Assembly: GCA_041583135.1 (NCBI GenBank) | Contig: JBFHGJ010000004.1 | Coordinates: 68,902-132,901, forward strand | DNA length: 64,000 bases | From: JABSOG01 sp041583135 | GTDB lineage: Bacteria; Pseudomonadota; Gammaproteobacteria; Enterobacterales; Alteromonadaceae | Direction: 5' to 3' | Shown: positions 42,321 through 50,655 of the stretch, in pieces | Position numbering within the stretch: the first letter of the stretch is position 1 | Layout of the letters: every line of letters begins with the position of its first letter | Notes under the pieces: model-generated | The model's input: only the letters and a program-made list of their open reading frames with translations | Told to the model about the DNA's origin: nothing | Database searches by the model: none | Program-made: the position numbers and the translations under genes

Positions 42321-44330
42321 TTAATTGAGTTTGGCCATGCTTGGCGCCAAATCGATTGCCACGCCACAGCGCGTCAACAGCGCCTGCTCGTCGATATAGC
42401 CACGCAGTCGGTTAATCGTCTGACAGGCGCTTTGCAGATCAAACGGCTGGTCACAGTAATAGCGATAGAGCCACTCAATGGCCTGCTCTGCCGACAAACC
42501 ATCAATGTGCTTAAACACTTCGGTAATGACATCGCTGGTATTGCGGTTGCGGATAATGCTCGGCACTTTGCGGATCACCACTGCGGCATCTAAGCACTCA
42601 AAGTCGATGCCGAGGTGCGCCAATATCTTAGCGTGTTGCTCCAGCCAACTCTTGTCTTCCTGCCCCAAGGATAATTTCACCGGCAATAACAGCGGCTGTC
42701 CTAGCAAACCTTCGCCGTGACTCAGGGCTGCGACTTTACCACTTACCTTTGCAAGATCAAGCAAAAACACCTTGTCTTTGATTTGATATAAAGCGTAGCT
42801 CGACTGCACAACCGACAGGCACCGCCCTTGACTATCAGGCAATGGTTGCTGCTCGACAAAGGGCTTCACGGCCTCGGCAGTTGATTCACTTTGATGAGCT
42901 TGAGGCGACACACCTTGGCGCTCACCACTTGCCCCTGCCGATGACTCGGCGATGGGTTGTGAAAACTGACTTAGCGCATAGTGATAACTGTCGAGCGCCT
43001 TTTTACTTGGCTGATGACTACGAAAATGTTGGCCGTTGCTATAGTTTGCGCCTAAATGGTTGGCTGGCTTGCTACTATAGCCACTGCCACCTGTCGCATA
43101 TGAAAGCCCTGAGGGCTGAGCACGTTGTCCGGGGTAGAGTTGACCTTGCGGCTCCGGCTCACGCACAAAATGGTTGCGGCTTGGCTCAAAGCTGTTTTCT
43201 GGCTCAAGGCTGTTTTCTGGCTCAGGGCTGTTTACCGGCTCAGGGCTGTCTACTGGCTCAGGGCTGTTATGCCCCATAGACTCAACCGGTTGCAATGGTT
43301 GCGCTTCTTCTAGTTCATAAAACGCCATTTCGTTTGCCGGTGCCAGCGCTTGTTCTAGCGCCTGTACAATAAAATCATGAACCAATCGCGCCTGATGAAA
43401 GCGTACTTCATGTTTGGCCGGGTGCACATTGACATCGATTTGCTTCGGATCGACCCGCAAATACAACACATAAGCCGGGTATTGACTGTCACCAAGCTGC
43501 TGGCCATAGGACTGGCGAATCGCATGATTTATCAGCTTATCTCGCATCATTCGCCCATTGACGTAACTGTACTGCACGTCGTTTTGACTACGACAGCCGC
43601 TCGGTAAAGCGATATAGCCCGATAAAGACACACCTTCATAGTCACAACTGACATGCACCGCATTCTCGGCAAAAGCCTTTGAGCACAACTGCGCAATACG
43701 CCTGTCTTTTTGCCCTTGATCTAGCGCCTTGGGCAACTTGCGAAGCAACTTACCATTGTGTTTTAGCGTAAACTGCACATCAAAGCGGCTCAAGGCGATA
43801 CGCTTTATCAGCTCATCAATATGGTAAAATTCAGTTTTGTCGCTGCGTAAGAATTTACGTCTGGCAGGCGTATTGAAAAACAAATCCACCACTTCAATTG
43901 TGGTGCCTTTTGGGTGGGCGGCAGGCACGACCTTCACCGCCATATCGCGCCCCTCGGCAAAGGCTTGCCAAGCTTCGCTTTGGTGCTGTGGCTTAGAGGT
44001 GAGTTTTAACCTTGAAACCGAACTGATACTGGCCAGCGCCTCGCCACGAAAGCCCAAGCTGGTGATATTTTCCAAATCGTCAAAGCTGGCTATCTTACTG
44101 GTTGCATGACGACTCAATGCCAACGCCAACTCATCTTTCACGATGCCACAGCCATCATCACGAATACGGATAAGTTTGCTGCCACCTTTTTCGATCTCGA
44201 TGTCGATGCTGCTGGCACCGGCATCTAGGGCATTTTCTACCAGCTCTTTTATCACCGACGCCGGTCTTTCAACCACTTCACCGGCTGCAATTTGGTTTGC
44301 CAGACGCGCTGGCAGAATTTGAATGGGCAT
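42321..44330 (-). CDS. mutL: DNA mismatch repair protein MutL
   Basis: Links MutS mismatch recognition to strand incision and helicase loading. The 669-residue product has the GHKL ATPase motifs at the start: ELVENALDAGAS, DDGCGI, FRGEALASI and GTTIEVVDLF. The linker (about 340-460) is disordered and holds five hexapeptide repeats of the N/D-S-x-E-P type. The C-terminal domain lacks the DQHA(x)2E endonuclease motif, which fits a Dam/MutH-directed system. In the conserved amiB-mutL-miaA order. Confidence 0.96.
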   Translation of the reverse strand: MPIQILPARLANQIAAGEVVERPASVIKELVENALDAGASSIDIEIEKGGSKLIRIRDDGCGIVKDELALALSRHATSKIASFDDLENITSLGFRGEALASISSVSRLKLTSKPQHQSEAWQAFAEGRDMAVKVVPAAHPKGTTIEVVDLFFNTPARRKFLRSDKTEFYHIDELIKRIALSRFDVQFTLKHNGKLLRKLPKALDQGQKDRRIAQLCSKAFAENAVHVSCDYEGVSLSGYIALPSGCRSQNDVQYSYVNGRMMRDKLINHAIRQSYGQQLGDSQYPAYVLYLRVDPKQIDVNVHPAKHEVRFHQARLVHDFIVQALEQALAPANEMAFYELEEAQPLQPVESMGHNSPEPVDSPEPVNSPEPENSLEPENSFEPSRNHFVREPEPQGQLYPGQRAQPSGLSYATGGSGYSSKPANHLGANYSNGQHFRSHQPSKKALDSYHYALSQFSQPIAESSAGASGERQGVSPQAHQSESTAEAVKPFVEQQPLPDSQGRCLSVVQSSYALYQIKDKVFLLDLAKVSGKVAALSHGEGLLGQPLLLPVKLSLGQEDKSWLEQHAKILAHLGIDFECLDAAVVIRKVPSIIRNRNTSDVITEVFKHIDGLSAEQAIEWLYRYYCDQPFDLQSACQTINRLRGYIDEQALLTRCGVAIDLAPSMAKLN
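43183..43272 (-). repeat. Five 18-bp tandem repeats within the mutL linker
   Basis: Units GGCTCAAAGCTGTTTTCT, GGCTCAAGGCTGTTTTCT, GGCTCAGGGCTGTTTACC, GGCTCAGGGCTGTCTACT and GGCTCAGGGCTGTTATGC run head to tail. They encode acidic Pro-rich hexapeptides such as NSPEPV and NSLEPE. Because the unit is a multiple of three, copy changes keep the frame. Confidence 0.9.
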
Positions 44331-44355
44331 GAATAATCTGATGTTTTAAGCTAAA

Positions 44356-45690
44356 TTAACTCGATGGGATCTCAATCACCTGGCCGACGCGAAGTAAACT
44401 GCCGCTCAATTTATTGTGATCTTTTAAGGCACTGACACTAACATCATAGCGCTCGGCAAGTAAAGACAAAGACTCACCGGAACGAATGGTATGACGTCGA
44501 ATGCCACCTTGATTGTGTGCCAACAAGGAGCCTTCGGGAGGGTTACGCTTAAAATAGCTGTATACCGCATTTTTCAGCGCTTTGGCGAGGTTTTGCTGAT
44601 GCTTGCCATCATTGAGCAATTTTTCTTCACGATGGTTAGAGATAAACCCGGTTTCCACCAAAATGGATGGAATGTCAGGTGACTTTAGCACCGCCAATGA
44701 CGCCGATTGCGGCAGTTTCTTATGCATTTTGGTTATTCTTGAGAGTTGTTTTATCATCTCAAGCGCAACATCATAGCCGGTAGACATCGAGTGGGCCATA
44801 GACATATCGAGCAAGGCACCGGCCAAATACTTCTCATTGTTGGTGTCTTTGAGCACCTCGGCGGCCCCCCCTAGCAGCTCGGAGTGTTTTTCTCGCTGCT
44901 CCATCCATTTACCAATTTCAGTGTTAGCGCGTTTAAGCGACAACACCCATACCGACGCCCCTTTGGGTTGAGGACTGGTAAAAGCATCGGCGTGAATGGA
45001 AATAAAAAAGTCTACCTTATGTTTGCGGGCGATCTCGGAGCGGCGATTGGGATGAATATAATAGTCATTGGTCCGAACCATTACCGACTTCATGCCCGGC
45101 TCATCATCAATCAGTTTGGCAAGGCGTCTGGCAATGCCCAAAGTCACCCGCTTTTCATAGGAACCAGCGGCACCGATAGAACCCGGGTCTTCCCCGCCGT
45201 GACCGGCATCGATAGCCACGATAACATCACGCTTACCGTTCATTCGTGTCGGTAATTTGGCATGACGTACGTCTTGGTCGATTAAATCAATGACCAGCCT
45301 ATCACCGTAGGGCGACGTCGGTTTCAGTGGAAACAGCACAGGGTTTATCGACTTTTTAAGCTCCAACACCACCCGTAAAGATTGATCATCTTTGGGTTTG
45401 CTTTGGCGGATACGTTTGATCAGATTGCTGTTTTTACCAAGATCGGAGAGGTCAATTTTATCCGAGGTTTCACGAAAATCGACCACCAGGCGGTCGGGAT
45501 TGCTTAAGGTAAAGTAGCTATATTGCGGCTCTTGCTTAAGGTCGAACACAATTCGGGTGCTGTCGGGCGAGGGCCAAACTCGAACGCCTTTGATCACATT
45601 TTGCGCCAATACCGAACTGGCAGGCACTGCCAGCATCAACCACAATACCAAGGTTTGAATCATCGATGTCGTCAATTTGCGCTTAGCCAT
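44356..45690 (-). CDS. amiB: N-acetylmuramoyl-L-alanine amidase AmiB-type with LysM
   Basis: Periplasmic amidase that cleaves the peptide stem from murein during cell separation, normally activated by EnvC-type proteins. The 444-residue product has a signal peptide (about 1-28), an AMIN domain (VWPSPDSTRIVFDLKQEP), a zinc amidase domain (AIDAGHGGEDPGSIG; later SILVETGFISNHREE) and one C-terminal LysM (IRSGESLSLLAERYDVS). The open frame reaches a GTG at 45714 with another ATG pair between; 45690 (MAKRKL) is my choice from signal peptide fit, so the start is uncertain. It follows tsaE by about 90 bases. Confidence 0.92.
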   Translation of the reverse strand: MAKRKLTTSMIQTLVLWLMLAVPASSVLAQNVIKGVRVWPSPDSTRIVFDLKQEPQYSYFTLSNPDRLVVDFRETSDKIDLSDLGKNSNLIKRIRQSKPKDDQSLRVVLELKKSINPVLFPLKPTSPYGDRLVIDLIDQDVRHAKLPTRMNGKRDVIVAIDAGHGGEDPGSIGAAGSYEKRVTLGIARRLAKLIDDEPGMKSVMVRTNDYYIHPNRRSEIARKHKVDFFISIHADAFTSPQPKGASVWVLSLKRANTEIGKWMEQREKHSELLGGAAEVLKDTNNEKYLAGALLDMSMAHSMSTGYDVALEMIKQLSRITKMHKKLPQSASLAVLKSPDIPSILVETGFISNHREEKLLNDGKHQQNLAKALKNAVYSYFKRNPPEGSLLAHNQGGIRRHTIRSGESLSLLAERYDVSVSALKDHNKLSGSLLRVGQVIEIPSS

Positions 45691-45780
45691 ATCTCTCACC
45701 ATCATGCCTGCCACTTATACCTACACCAAGATACAATTCGTCTCAACTGAGCACCAACGGCCAAGACCGTCGCCGCCCGC

Positions 45781-46257
45781 TTAACTTTGCTCAATTGCTT
45801 GTAGTAGCACTTCGCCCCTTTTACTGTTACTTTGTAAAACGATTTGACGCTGCTGTCCTAGATAGCTCAAATCAATCAAGACATCAGGCTCAGGCAGTAT
45901 ACCGAGCCCGTTTTGTGGCCATTCGACCACACAAACCGCCTGCTCGGCAAAATAATCACGAATGCCCATAAACTCCAATTCTTCCGGAGAGGCCAAACGA
46001 TACAAGTCAAAATGATAAATCGAACGGTTGGGCAACTCGTAAGGTTCCACCAAAGTATAGGTTGGGCTTTTCACTTTACCCTGATGACCAAAGCCGGTCA
46101 CAATTCCTCGGGTTAAAGTGGTTTTCCCAGCACCTAGAGTGCCTCGTAAATACAGGGTTGCCCCGCGATTTTTCTCATCTTTGCCGATACTTTGCGCAAT
46201 TTTTTCGCCAAATGCAACCGTTGCCGCTTCATCGACCAGTAAGCGTTCTATTTTCAC
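45781..46257 (-). CDS. tsaE: tRNA threonylcarbamoyladenosine biosynthesis ATPase TsaE
   Basis: ATPase of the TsaBDE complex that makes t6A37 in tRNAs reading ANN codons. The 158-residue product has Walker A GTLGAGKTTLTRG, the SPTYTLVEPYEL segment, and HFDLYRL and VVEWPQNG. Its start overlaps the nnr stop by 4 bases, so translation is coupled. In E. coli it is yjeE in the same order. Confidence 0.96.
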   Translation of the reverse strand: MKIERLLVDEAATVAFGEKIAQSIGKDEKNRGATLYLRGTLGAGKTTLTRGIVTGFGHQGKVKSPTYTLVEPYELPNRSIYHFDLYRLASPEELEFMGIRDYFAEQAVCVVEWPQNGLGILPEPDVLIDLSYLGQQRQIVLQSNSKRGEVLLQAIEQS

Positions 46258-47759
46258 CCGTGAATTCCGTTGATAAATGCTCTTATATAGGGCAACAAAT
46301 CTGTCGCCATCATGCCACGCTGTCCTTGTCGCGCCGCTCTATCCCCGGCCATGCCGTGAACCAAAGCGGCAAAACTTGCACTGTCGTGCAAATTCATCCC
46401 TTGTGCTATCAAAGCGCCGATTATACCAGATAAAACATCCCCCATCCCAGCGCTTGCCATTCCCGGATTGCCACTTATATTAAGATTGATACGCTTTTGT
46501 TGACAAATCAAGGTTCCAACGCCCTTTAACAGCACCACAGCGCCATATTTTTGTGACAAGGCACTGACCGCCGCAAAACGGTCGCGTTGTACCGTCGCCA
46601 CGTCACAGCCCAGTAGCCTTGATGCCTCTTTTGGATGGGGCGTCAACACCCAGTGTCTTTGCTTATTGCTAAGCTTAATCTGTGCCAACTGATTCAAGCC
46701 GTCGGCATCGATGACCACAGGCTTATCACTTTTGATCACAGTATCGAGCATCTGCCTGCACCAATCGTCGCTGCCGCCACCGGGACCAAACACCAACACA
46801 TCCGCTTTTGGCAACAAGCGCTCAATGTCATCGCCGACCATTACTTCCGGGCACTCCTGAGCCACCAAAGCCACATTATCCGGGTGAGTGCAAACTGAAA
46901 CCAAACCGGCACCGCTGCGTAGCGCCGCCCGAGCCGCCAAACGTATCGCCCCCGACATACCTTGGTTGCCGCCAATCAACAACACATGACCAAAACTGCC
47001 TTTATGACTGGAAGGTTTGCGAGGTCCCAAAGTGCTCAATAGCTGTTGGTAATCACTGATTTTGACCGCAGGCTCCACCATTTGCTCAAACCGCTGTGCA
47101 ATATTAAGCCCGGCAAAATGCAACTGGCCGCAAAAATCCAAACCACAGCCGGTCAACAAACCTTGTTTGACGCCGACAAACGTACAGGTCACATCGGCAA
47201 CCACCGCACACCCCATGGCAACACCGGTATCGGCATTAAGACCAGATGGAATATCAACAGCCAATACCAACGCATGGTTGCCTTGATTGACTTGGGCAAT
47301 CGCCTCGGCAAACACTCCACGCACCGCTCCGCTTAAACCACTGCCTAGCATTGCATCGACGATAACGGTACCACCGGGCAAGCAACCGGCGTAAGGACTG
47401 ATATCGCCTCCAGCAGCCAACCACTGATCGCGGGCTTTTGCCGCATCCCCTTGCAGCCTATCGCTCTCACCTATCTGCAATAGGTTTACCTGCCAACCAT
47501 CGGCTTTGGCCAGCCGCGCAACAATATAACCATCGCCGCCATTGTTACCGTAACCACAGAGTACCGTCATACGCTTGGGCAGATTGGCATATCGTCTGAT
47601 TAGCTCGAAACAGGCCCTACCGGCATCCTGCATCAAGGTAAACATGGCTATCCCAAGGTCTTTCGCCACCAGCGCTTCGTTATCACGTACTTGCTGCGCT
47701 TTATAGAGCTTTTGTGGTAAATTGGCGCAAACGCTGGATTTCAATTGTTCATCTTTCAT
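46254..47759 (-). CDS. nnr: Bifunctional NAD(P)H-hydrate repair enzyme
   Basis: Repairs hydrated NADH and NADPH. The N-terminal domain (YjeF_N, about 1-215) is the epimerase, with GYGNNGGDGYIVARL. The C-terminal domain is the ADP/ATP-dependent dehydratase, with VFGPGGG, DADGLNQL, LTPHPKEASRLL and GNPGMASAGMGDVLSG. The 501-residue product matches E. coli Nnr (515). The start codon shares CATG with the divergent queG start. If a later start were used, only a few disordered residues would be lost. Confidence 0.94.
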   Translation of the reverse strand: MKDEQLKSSVCANLPQKLYKAQQVRDNEALVAKDLGIAMFTLMQDAGRACFELIRRYANLPKRMTVLCGYGNNGGDGYIVARLAKADGWQVNLLQIGESDRLQGDAAKARDQWLAAGGDISPYAGCLPGGTVIVDAMLGSGLSGAVRGVFAEAIAQVNQGNHALVLAVDIPSGLNADTGVAMGCAVVADVTCTFVGVKQGLLTGCGLDFCGQLHFAGLNIAQRFEQMVEPAVKISDYQQLLSTLGPRKPSSHKGSFGHVLLIGGNQGMSGAIRLAARAALRSGAGLVSVCTHPDNVALVAQECPEVMVGDDIERLLPKADVLVFGPGGGSDDWCRQMLDTVIKSDKPVVIDADGLNQLAQIKLSNKQRHWVLTPHPKEASRLLGCDVATVQRDRFAAVSALSQKYGAVVLLKGVGTLICQQKRINLNISGNPGMASAGMGDVLSGIIGALIAQGMNLHDSASFAALVHGMAGDRAARQGQRGMMATDLLPYIRAFINGIHG

Positions 47760-48891
47760 GAGTGACTCACAAATCGACTACCACGCCTTGGCCCATAAAA
47801 TTAAACAATGGGGTAAAGCGCTTGGATTTCAACAAGTTGGTATTACTGATATCAATCTTAGCCAGCATGAGGGCCATTTACAACGTTGGCTTGAAAAAGG
47901 CTATCATGGCGACATGGACTACATGGCCAACCACGGCATGATGCGAGCGCGCCCCGATGAGTTATTGCCGGGTACGATTCGAGTCATCAGTGTGACCATG
48001 GACTACTTGCCGGCCGATGCCGGTTTTGCACGAAACCTCAAAGACAAAACCAGCGGCTACATCAGCCGCTATGCCCTTGGACGCGACTACCACAAGGTCT
48101 TGCGCAGCAAATTAAAACAGCTGGCACAAAAAATTGAATCGATCAGCGAGCTCAGCTACCGTCCATTTGTCGATTCCGCGCCGATATTAGAACGTCAGCT
48201 GGCAGAGAAAGCCGGGCTTGGCTGGACCGGCAAACACAGCCTACTGCTAAACCAACAGGCTGGCTCTTGGTTTTTTATAGGTGAACTGCTGGTCGATATT
48301 CCGCTGCCCGTAGACCAAGCCGTAGAAGACAAATGCGGTCATTGTGTTGCCTGTTTGAAAATTTGTCCAACCGGCGCCATTGTCGAACCCTACGTCGTCG
48401 ATGCCAGACGCTGTATTTCCTATCTCACCATCGAATTAAAAGGCACCATACCTGAAGATCTAAGACCGTTAATTGGCAATCGTATCTATGGGTGTGACGA
48501 CTGTCAGCTGGTTTGTCCTTGGAATCGCTTTGCCCCCATCACCGAACAAGCCGATTTCTCGCCACGGGCCATCTTAACGTCACGCCAATTGGTTGATCTG
48601 TTCAGCTGGGATGAAACCACATTTTTGAAAAACACCGAAGGCTCCCCTATTCGCCGAATCGGCTTTGCCAGTTGGCAAAGAAACATAGCGGTAGCGATGG
48701 GGAATGCCCCTCATGATGAATCGATTATCAAGGCGCTTATGGATTCGCCAAATCAAGATGCGATGGTCAAAACGCATATTGACTGGGCGCTCAAACAACA
48801 ACAAAGCAAGCAGCGTCAAATATTCCCAGCCAATCGACTTGATGTTAGACTGATCAACACCATAGAGAAAGGTTTACCGAGGGATGCATGA
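47758..48891 (+). CDS. queG: Epoxyqueuosine reductase QueG
   Basis: Cobalamin- and iron-sulphur-dependent enzyme that makes queuosine from epoxyqueuosine in tRNA wobble position 34. The 377-residue product starts MSDSQIDYHALAHKIKQWG, and matches E. coli QueG in length. Two [4Fe-4S] cluster motifs are visible: CGHCVACLKICP with C in ARRCISY, and CDDCQLVCP. A frame open upstream to a TTG at 47722 is not needed. Divergent from nnr, as in E. coli. The 3' end overlaps the GNAT gene by 4 bases. Confidence 0.96.
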   Translation: MSDSQIDYHALAHKIKQWGKALGFQQVGITDINLSQHEGHLQRWLEKGYHGDMDYMANHGMMRARPDELLPGTIRVISVTMDYLPADAGFARNLKDKTSGYISRYALGRDYHKVLRSKLKQLAQKIESISELSYRPFVDSAPILERQLAEKAGLGWTGKHSLLLNQQAGSWFFIGELLVDIPLPVDQAVEDKCGHCVACLKICPTGAIVEPYVVDARRCISYLTIELKGTIPEDLRPLIGNRIYGCDDCQLVCPWNRFAPITEQADFSPRAILTSRQLVDLFSWDETTFLKNTEGSPIRRIGFASWQRNIAVAMGNAPHDESIIKALMDSPNQDAMVKTHIDWALKQQQSKQRQIFPANRLDVRLINTIEKGLPRDA

Positions 48892-49409
48892 TAGTTGCGC
48901 AAAGTGAAAGACTTTATTTTAAACAGTTTTGTCCAAAAGATGTCGAAGGCTTTTATCAGCTCAACGCCAATATTGAAAATATTCGCTATACCGGCGATAA
49001 GCCCTTTGCCAGTCGCGAGCAAACCCTTGCCTTTATCAACAACTATGACCATTACCGCCTACACGGCTTTGGCCGTTGGTCTATGTACTTCAAACAGAAT
49101 AATCAATATGTCGGATTTTGTGGCCTTAGATACGATGAGCACACCAAACAGGTAGATGTCGGTTACCGGATCGCCCAACAGTTTTGGCGACAAGGGCTGG
49201 CCTATGAAGCCGCCCAATGTGCATTAAAGCTAGGATTTGCCAGATTTGATTTAGACACCATAGTCGCCAAGGCCAGAGAAGATAACCCGGCATCGATACG
49301 GGTATTGGTCAAATGCGGGTTTGAAAAAACCGGTGAACTGTTTGAAGACAATGAGAAATGGCATACCTTTGCGCTATCAAAATCTCACTATTTGTTGCTC
49401 AATAAATAA
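48888..49409 (+). CDS. GNAT acetyltransferase, RimJ/RimL-like
   Basis: A 173-residue acyl-CoA N-acetyltransferase with the acetyl-CoA loop region RIAQQFWRQGLAYEA and the terminal segment NPASIRVLVKCGFEKTGEL typical of RimJ/RimL-like enzymes. Target unknown: ribosomal protein N-termini, antibiotics or small amines are all possible. Its ATG overlaps the queG stop as ATGA, so it is translationally coupled to queG. Confidence 0.85.
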   Translation: MIVAQSERLYFKQFCPKDVEGFYQLNANIENIRYTGDKPFASREQTLAFINNYDHYRLHGFGRWSMYFKQNNQYVGFCGLRYDEHTKQVDVGYRIAQQFWRQGLAYEAAQCALKLGFARFDLDTIVAKAREDNPASIRVLVKCGFEKTGELFEDNEKWHTFALSKSHYLLLNK

Positions 49410-49421
49410 ACCAGACGAGAG

Positions 49422-50558
49422 CTACTCATCGTCATTGCTGAGCAGGTTCAAGTCTTGTTCAATTTCCGAGATAGTATCATTCATGGTTTGCATCATCTCC
49501 CCCCGTGCAATCGACTTTTGAATGGTCTCATCCAAAGCCCTGAAGATGTAGAGTTCTTGATCTTCGTCTAAGCCCATAGATGGAATATTGCGCTCAAACT
49601 GCTCTTGTAGCTTTTTGAAAATGTCTTCATTCTCTTTATGATGCTGCTCAACCGAGCGGGCGAGAAATTCAAAGCGCGACTTGATCATCAAGATGGTCTG
49701 TTTAAGCGCCATTTTCTGGCGCATCAACTTTTGCTCGGTCAAAATTGCGCACAGGCATTGCTCGGCAGAGCTGGCAATAAAACATAAGTGATCTCTCAAT
49801 CGCCCCACCTTTTCTTCATCGCCTTGGGGCATATTGAGCAATAGAATCGACAGCTTGGGATAATTGATCATCATTCGTGGCGCAAAAGAATAAATCCGCC
49901 CTTTGCTTTTGAGCAGATCAAACAGCTCAATCACAATCGGTGAAACCGTGCCGCTTGAGCAGTGATGTTGATGATGAACATCATCAAGACGCAGCTCTAA
50001 AGAGGCGGCCAAACCATACGATGACAAGGTTTCGATCAGCGCATCACACAACGCTTCAATGCTGTGCAGCTCTTTTGTTCTTTCGACAAACTGCATGACC
50101 ACACCAACCTCAGAACTGTTGGACATGGCGCTAAAGGCCATTTCAGTGGCCACTTCAACTTGCGTTTCCAATTCCTTTTGGTGGTCTTGGATGCGAAAAA
50201 GACCTTTGAGCTTAGCTTCAAGTTCCTCTCTGGCAAAAGGCTTGACAATATAGTCATCACCGCCGGCATCATAGCCTTCGATACGCTCATCTAGTGCGCC
50301 ACGGGCCGACACAAACATCACTGGAATATCTTGGGTTTGTTCGTTGGCCTTTAGTCTACGACATACCTCGTAACCATCCATGTTGGGCATACTGACGTCA
50401 AGTAGGATCACGTTGGGGCGCAACGAGGTCACCACCTCCAAACACTCAGGTCCACTATTAGCACTATGAAACTGATACTCATCACAGAGGATCTCCTCCA
50501 TGATCTCCAAGTTAAACGGTTCATCGTCCACAGCTAATATGATGTTTTTATTGAGCAT
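49422..50558 (-). CDS. Response regulator with GAF-like and coiled-coil region
   Basis: A 378-residue protein. The receiver is complete: D11/D12, phospho-acceptor D54, S84 and K106 (IVKPF). The rest (about 120-378) has no DNA-binding domain; a GAF-like region about 160-290 and a helical C-terminal part (about 290-350) are suggested by hydrophobic pattern only. It contains a His-rich stretch (DVHHQHHC) of unclear meaning. It lies 97 bases downstream of the hybrid kinase at 50656-52638, both minus strand, so the pair likely forms one signalling unit. Confidence 0.82.
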   Translation of the reverse strand: MLNKNIILAVDDEPFNLEIMEEILCDEYQFHSANSGPECLEVVTSLRPNVILLDVSMPNMDGYEVCRRLKANEQTQDIPVMFVSARGALDERIEGYDAGGDDYIVKPFAREELEAKLKGLFRIQDHQKELETQVEVATEMAFSAMSNSSEVGVVMQFVERTKELHSIEALCDALIETLSSYGLAASLELRLDDVHHQHHCSSGTVSPIVIELFDLLKSKGRIYSFAPRMMINYPKLSILLLNMPQGDEEKVGRLRDHLCFIASSAEQCLCAILTEQKLMRQKMALKQTILMIKSRFEFLARSVEQHHKENEDIFKKLQEQFERNIPSMGLDEDQELYIFRALDETIQKSIARGEMMQTMNDTISEIEQDLNLLSNDDE

Positions 50559-50655
50559 TGCTATCCTTTAAATGAAACGCCATAGTCTTAACTCTTAACT
50601 ATAGCCAAGTTTCACTCCCTCGCTAGCGTTTTTTGTCTAATGTTGATACAAAGTA

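Noticed and set aside
42321..44330. MutL with endonuclease activity
   Set aside because: The C-terminal domain lacks the DQHA(x)2E motif, so the nuclease type is not supported.
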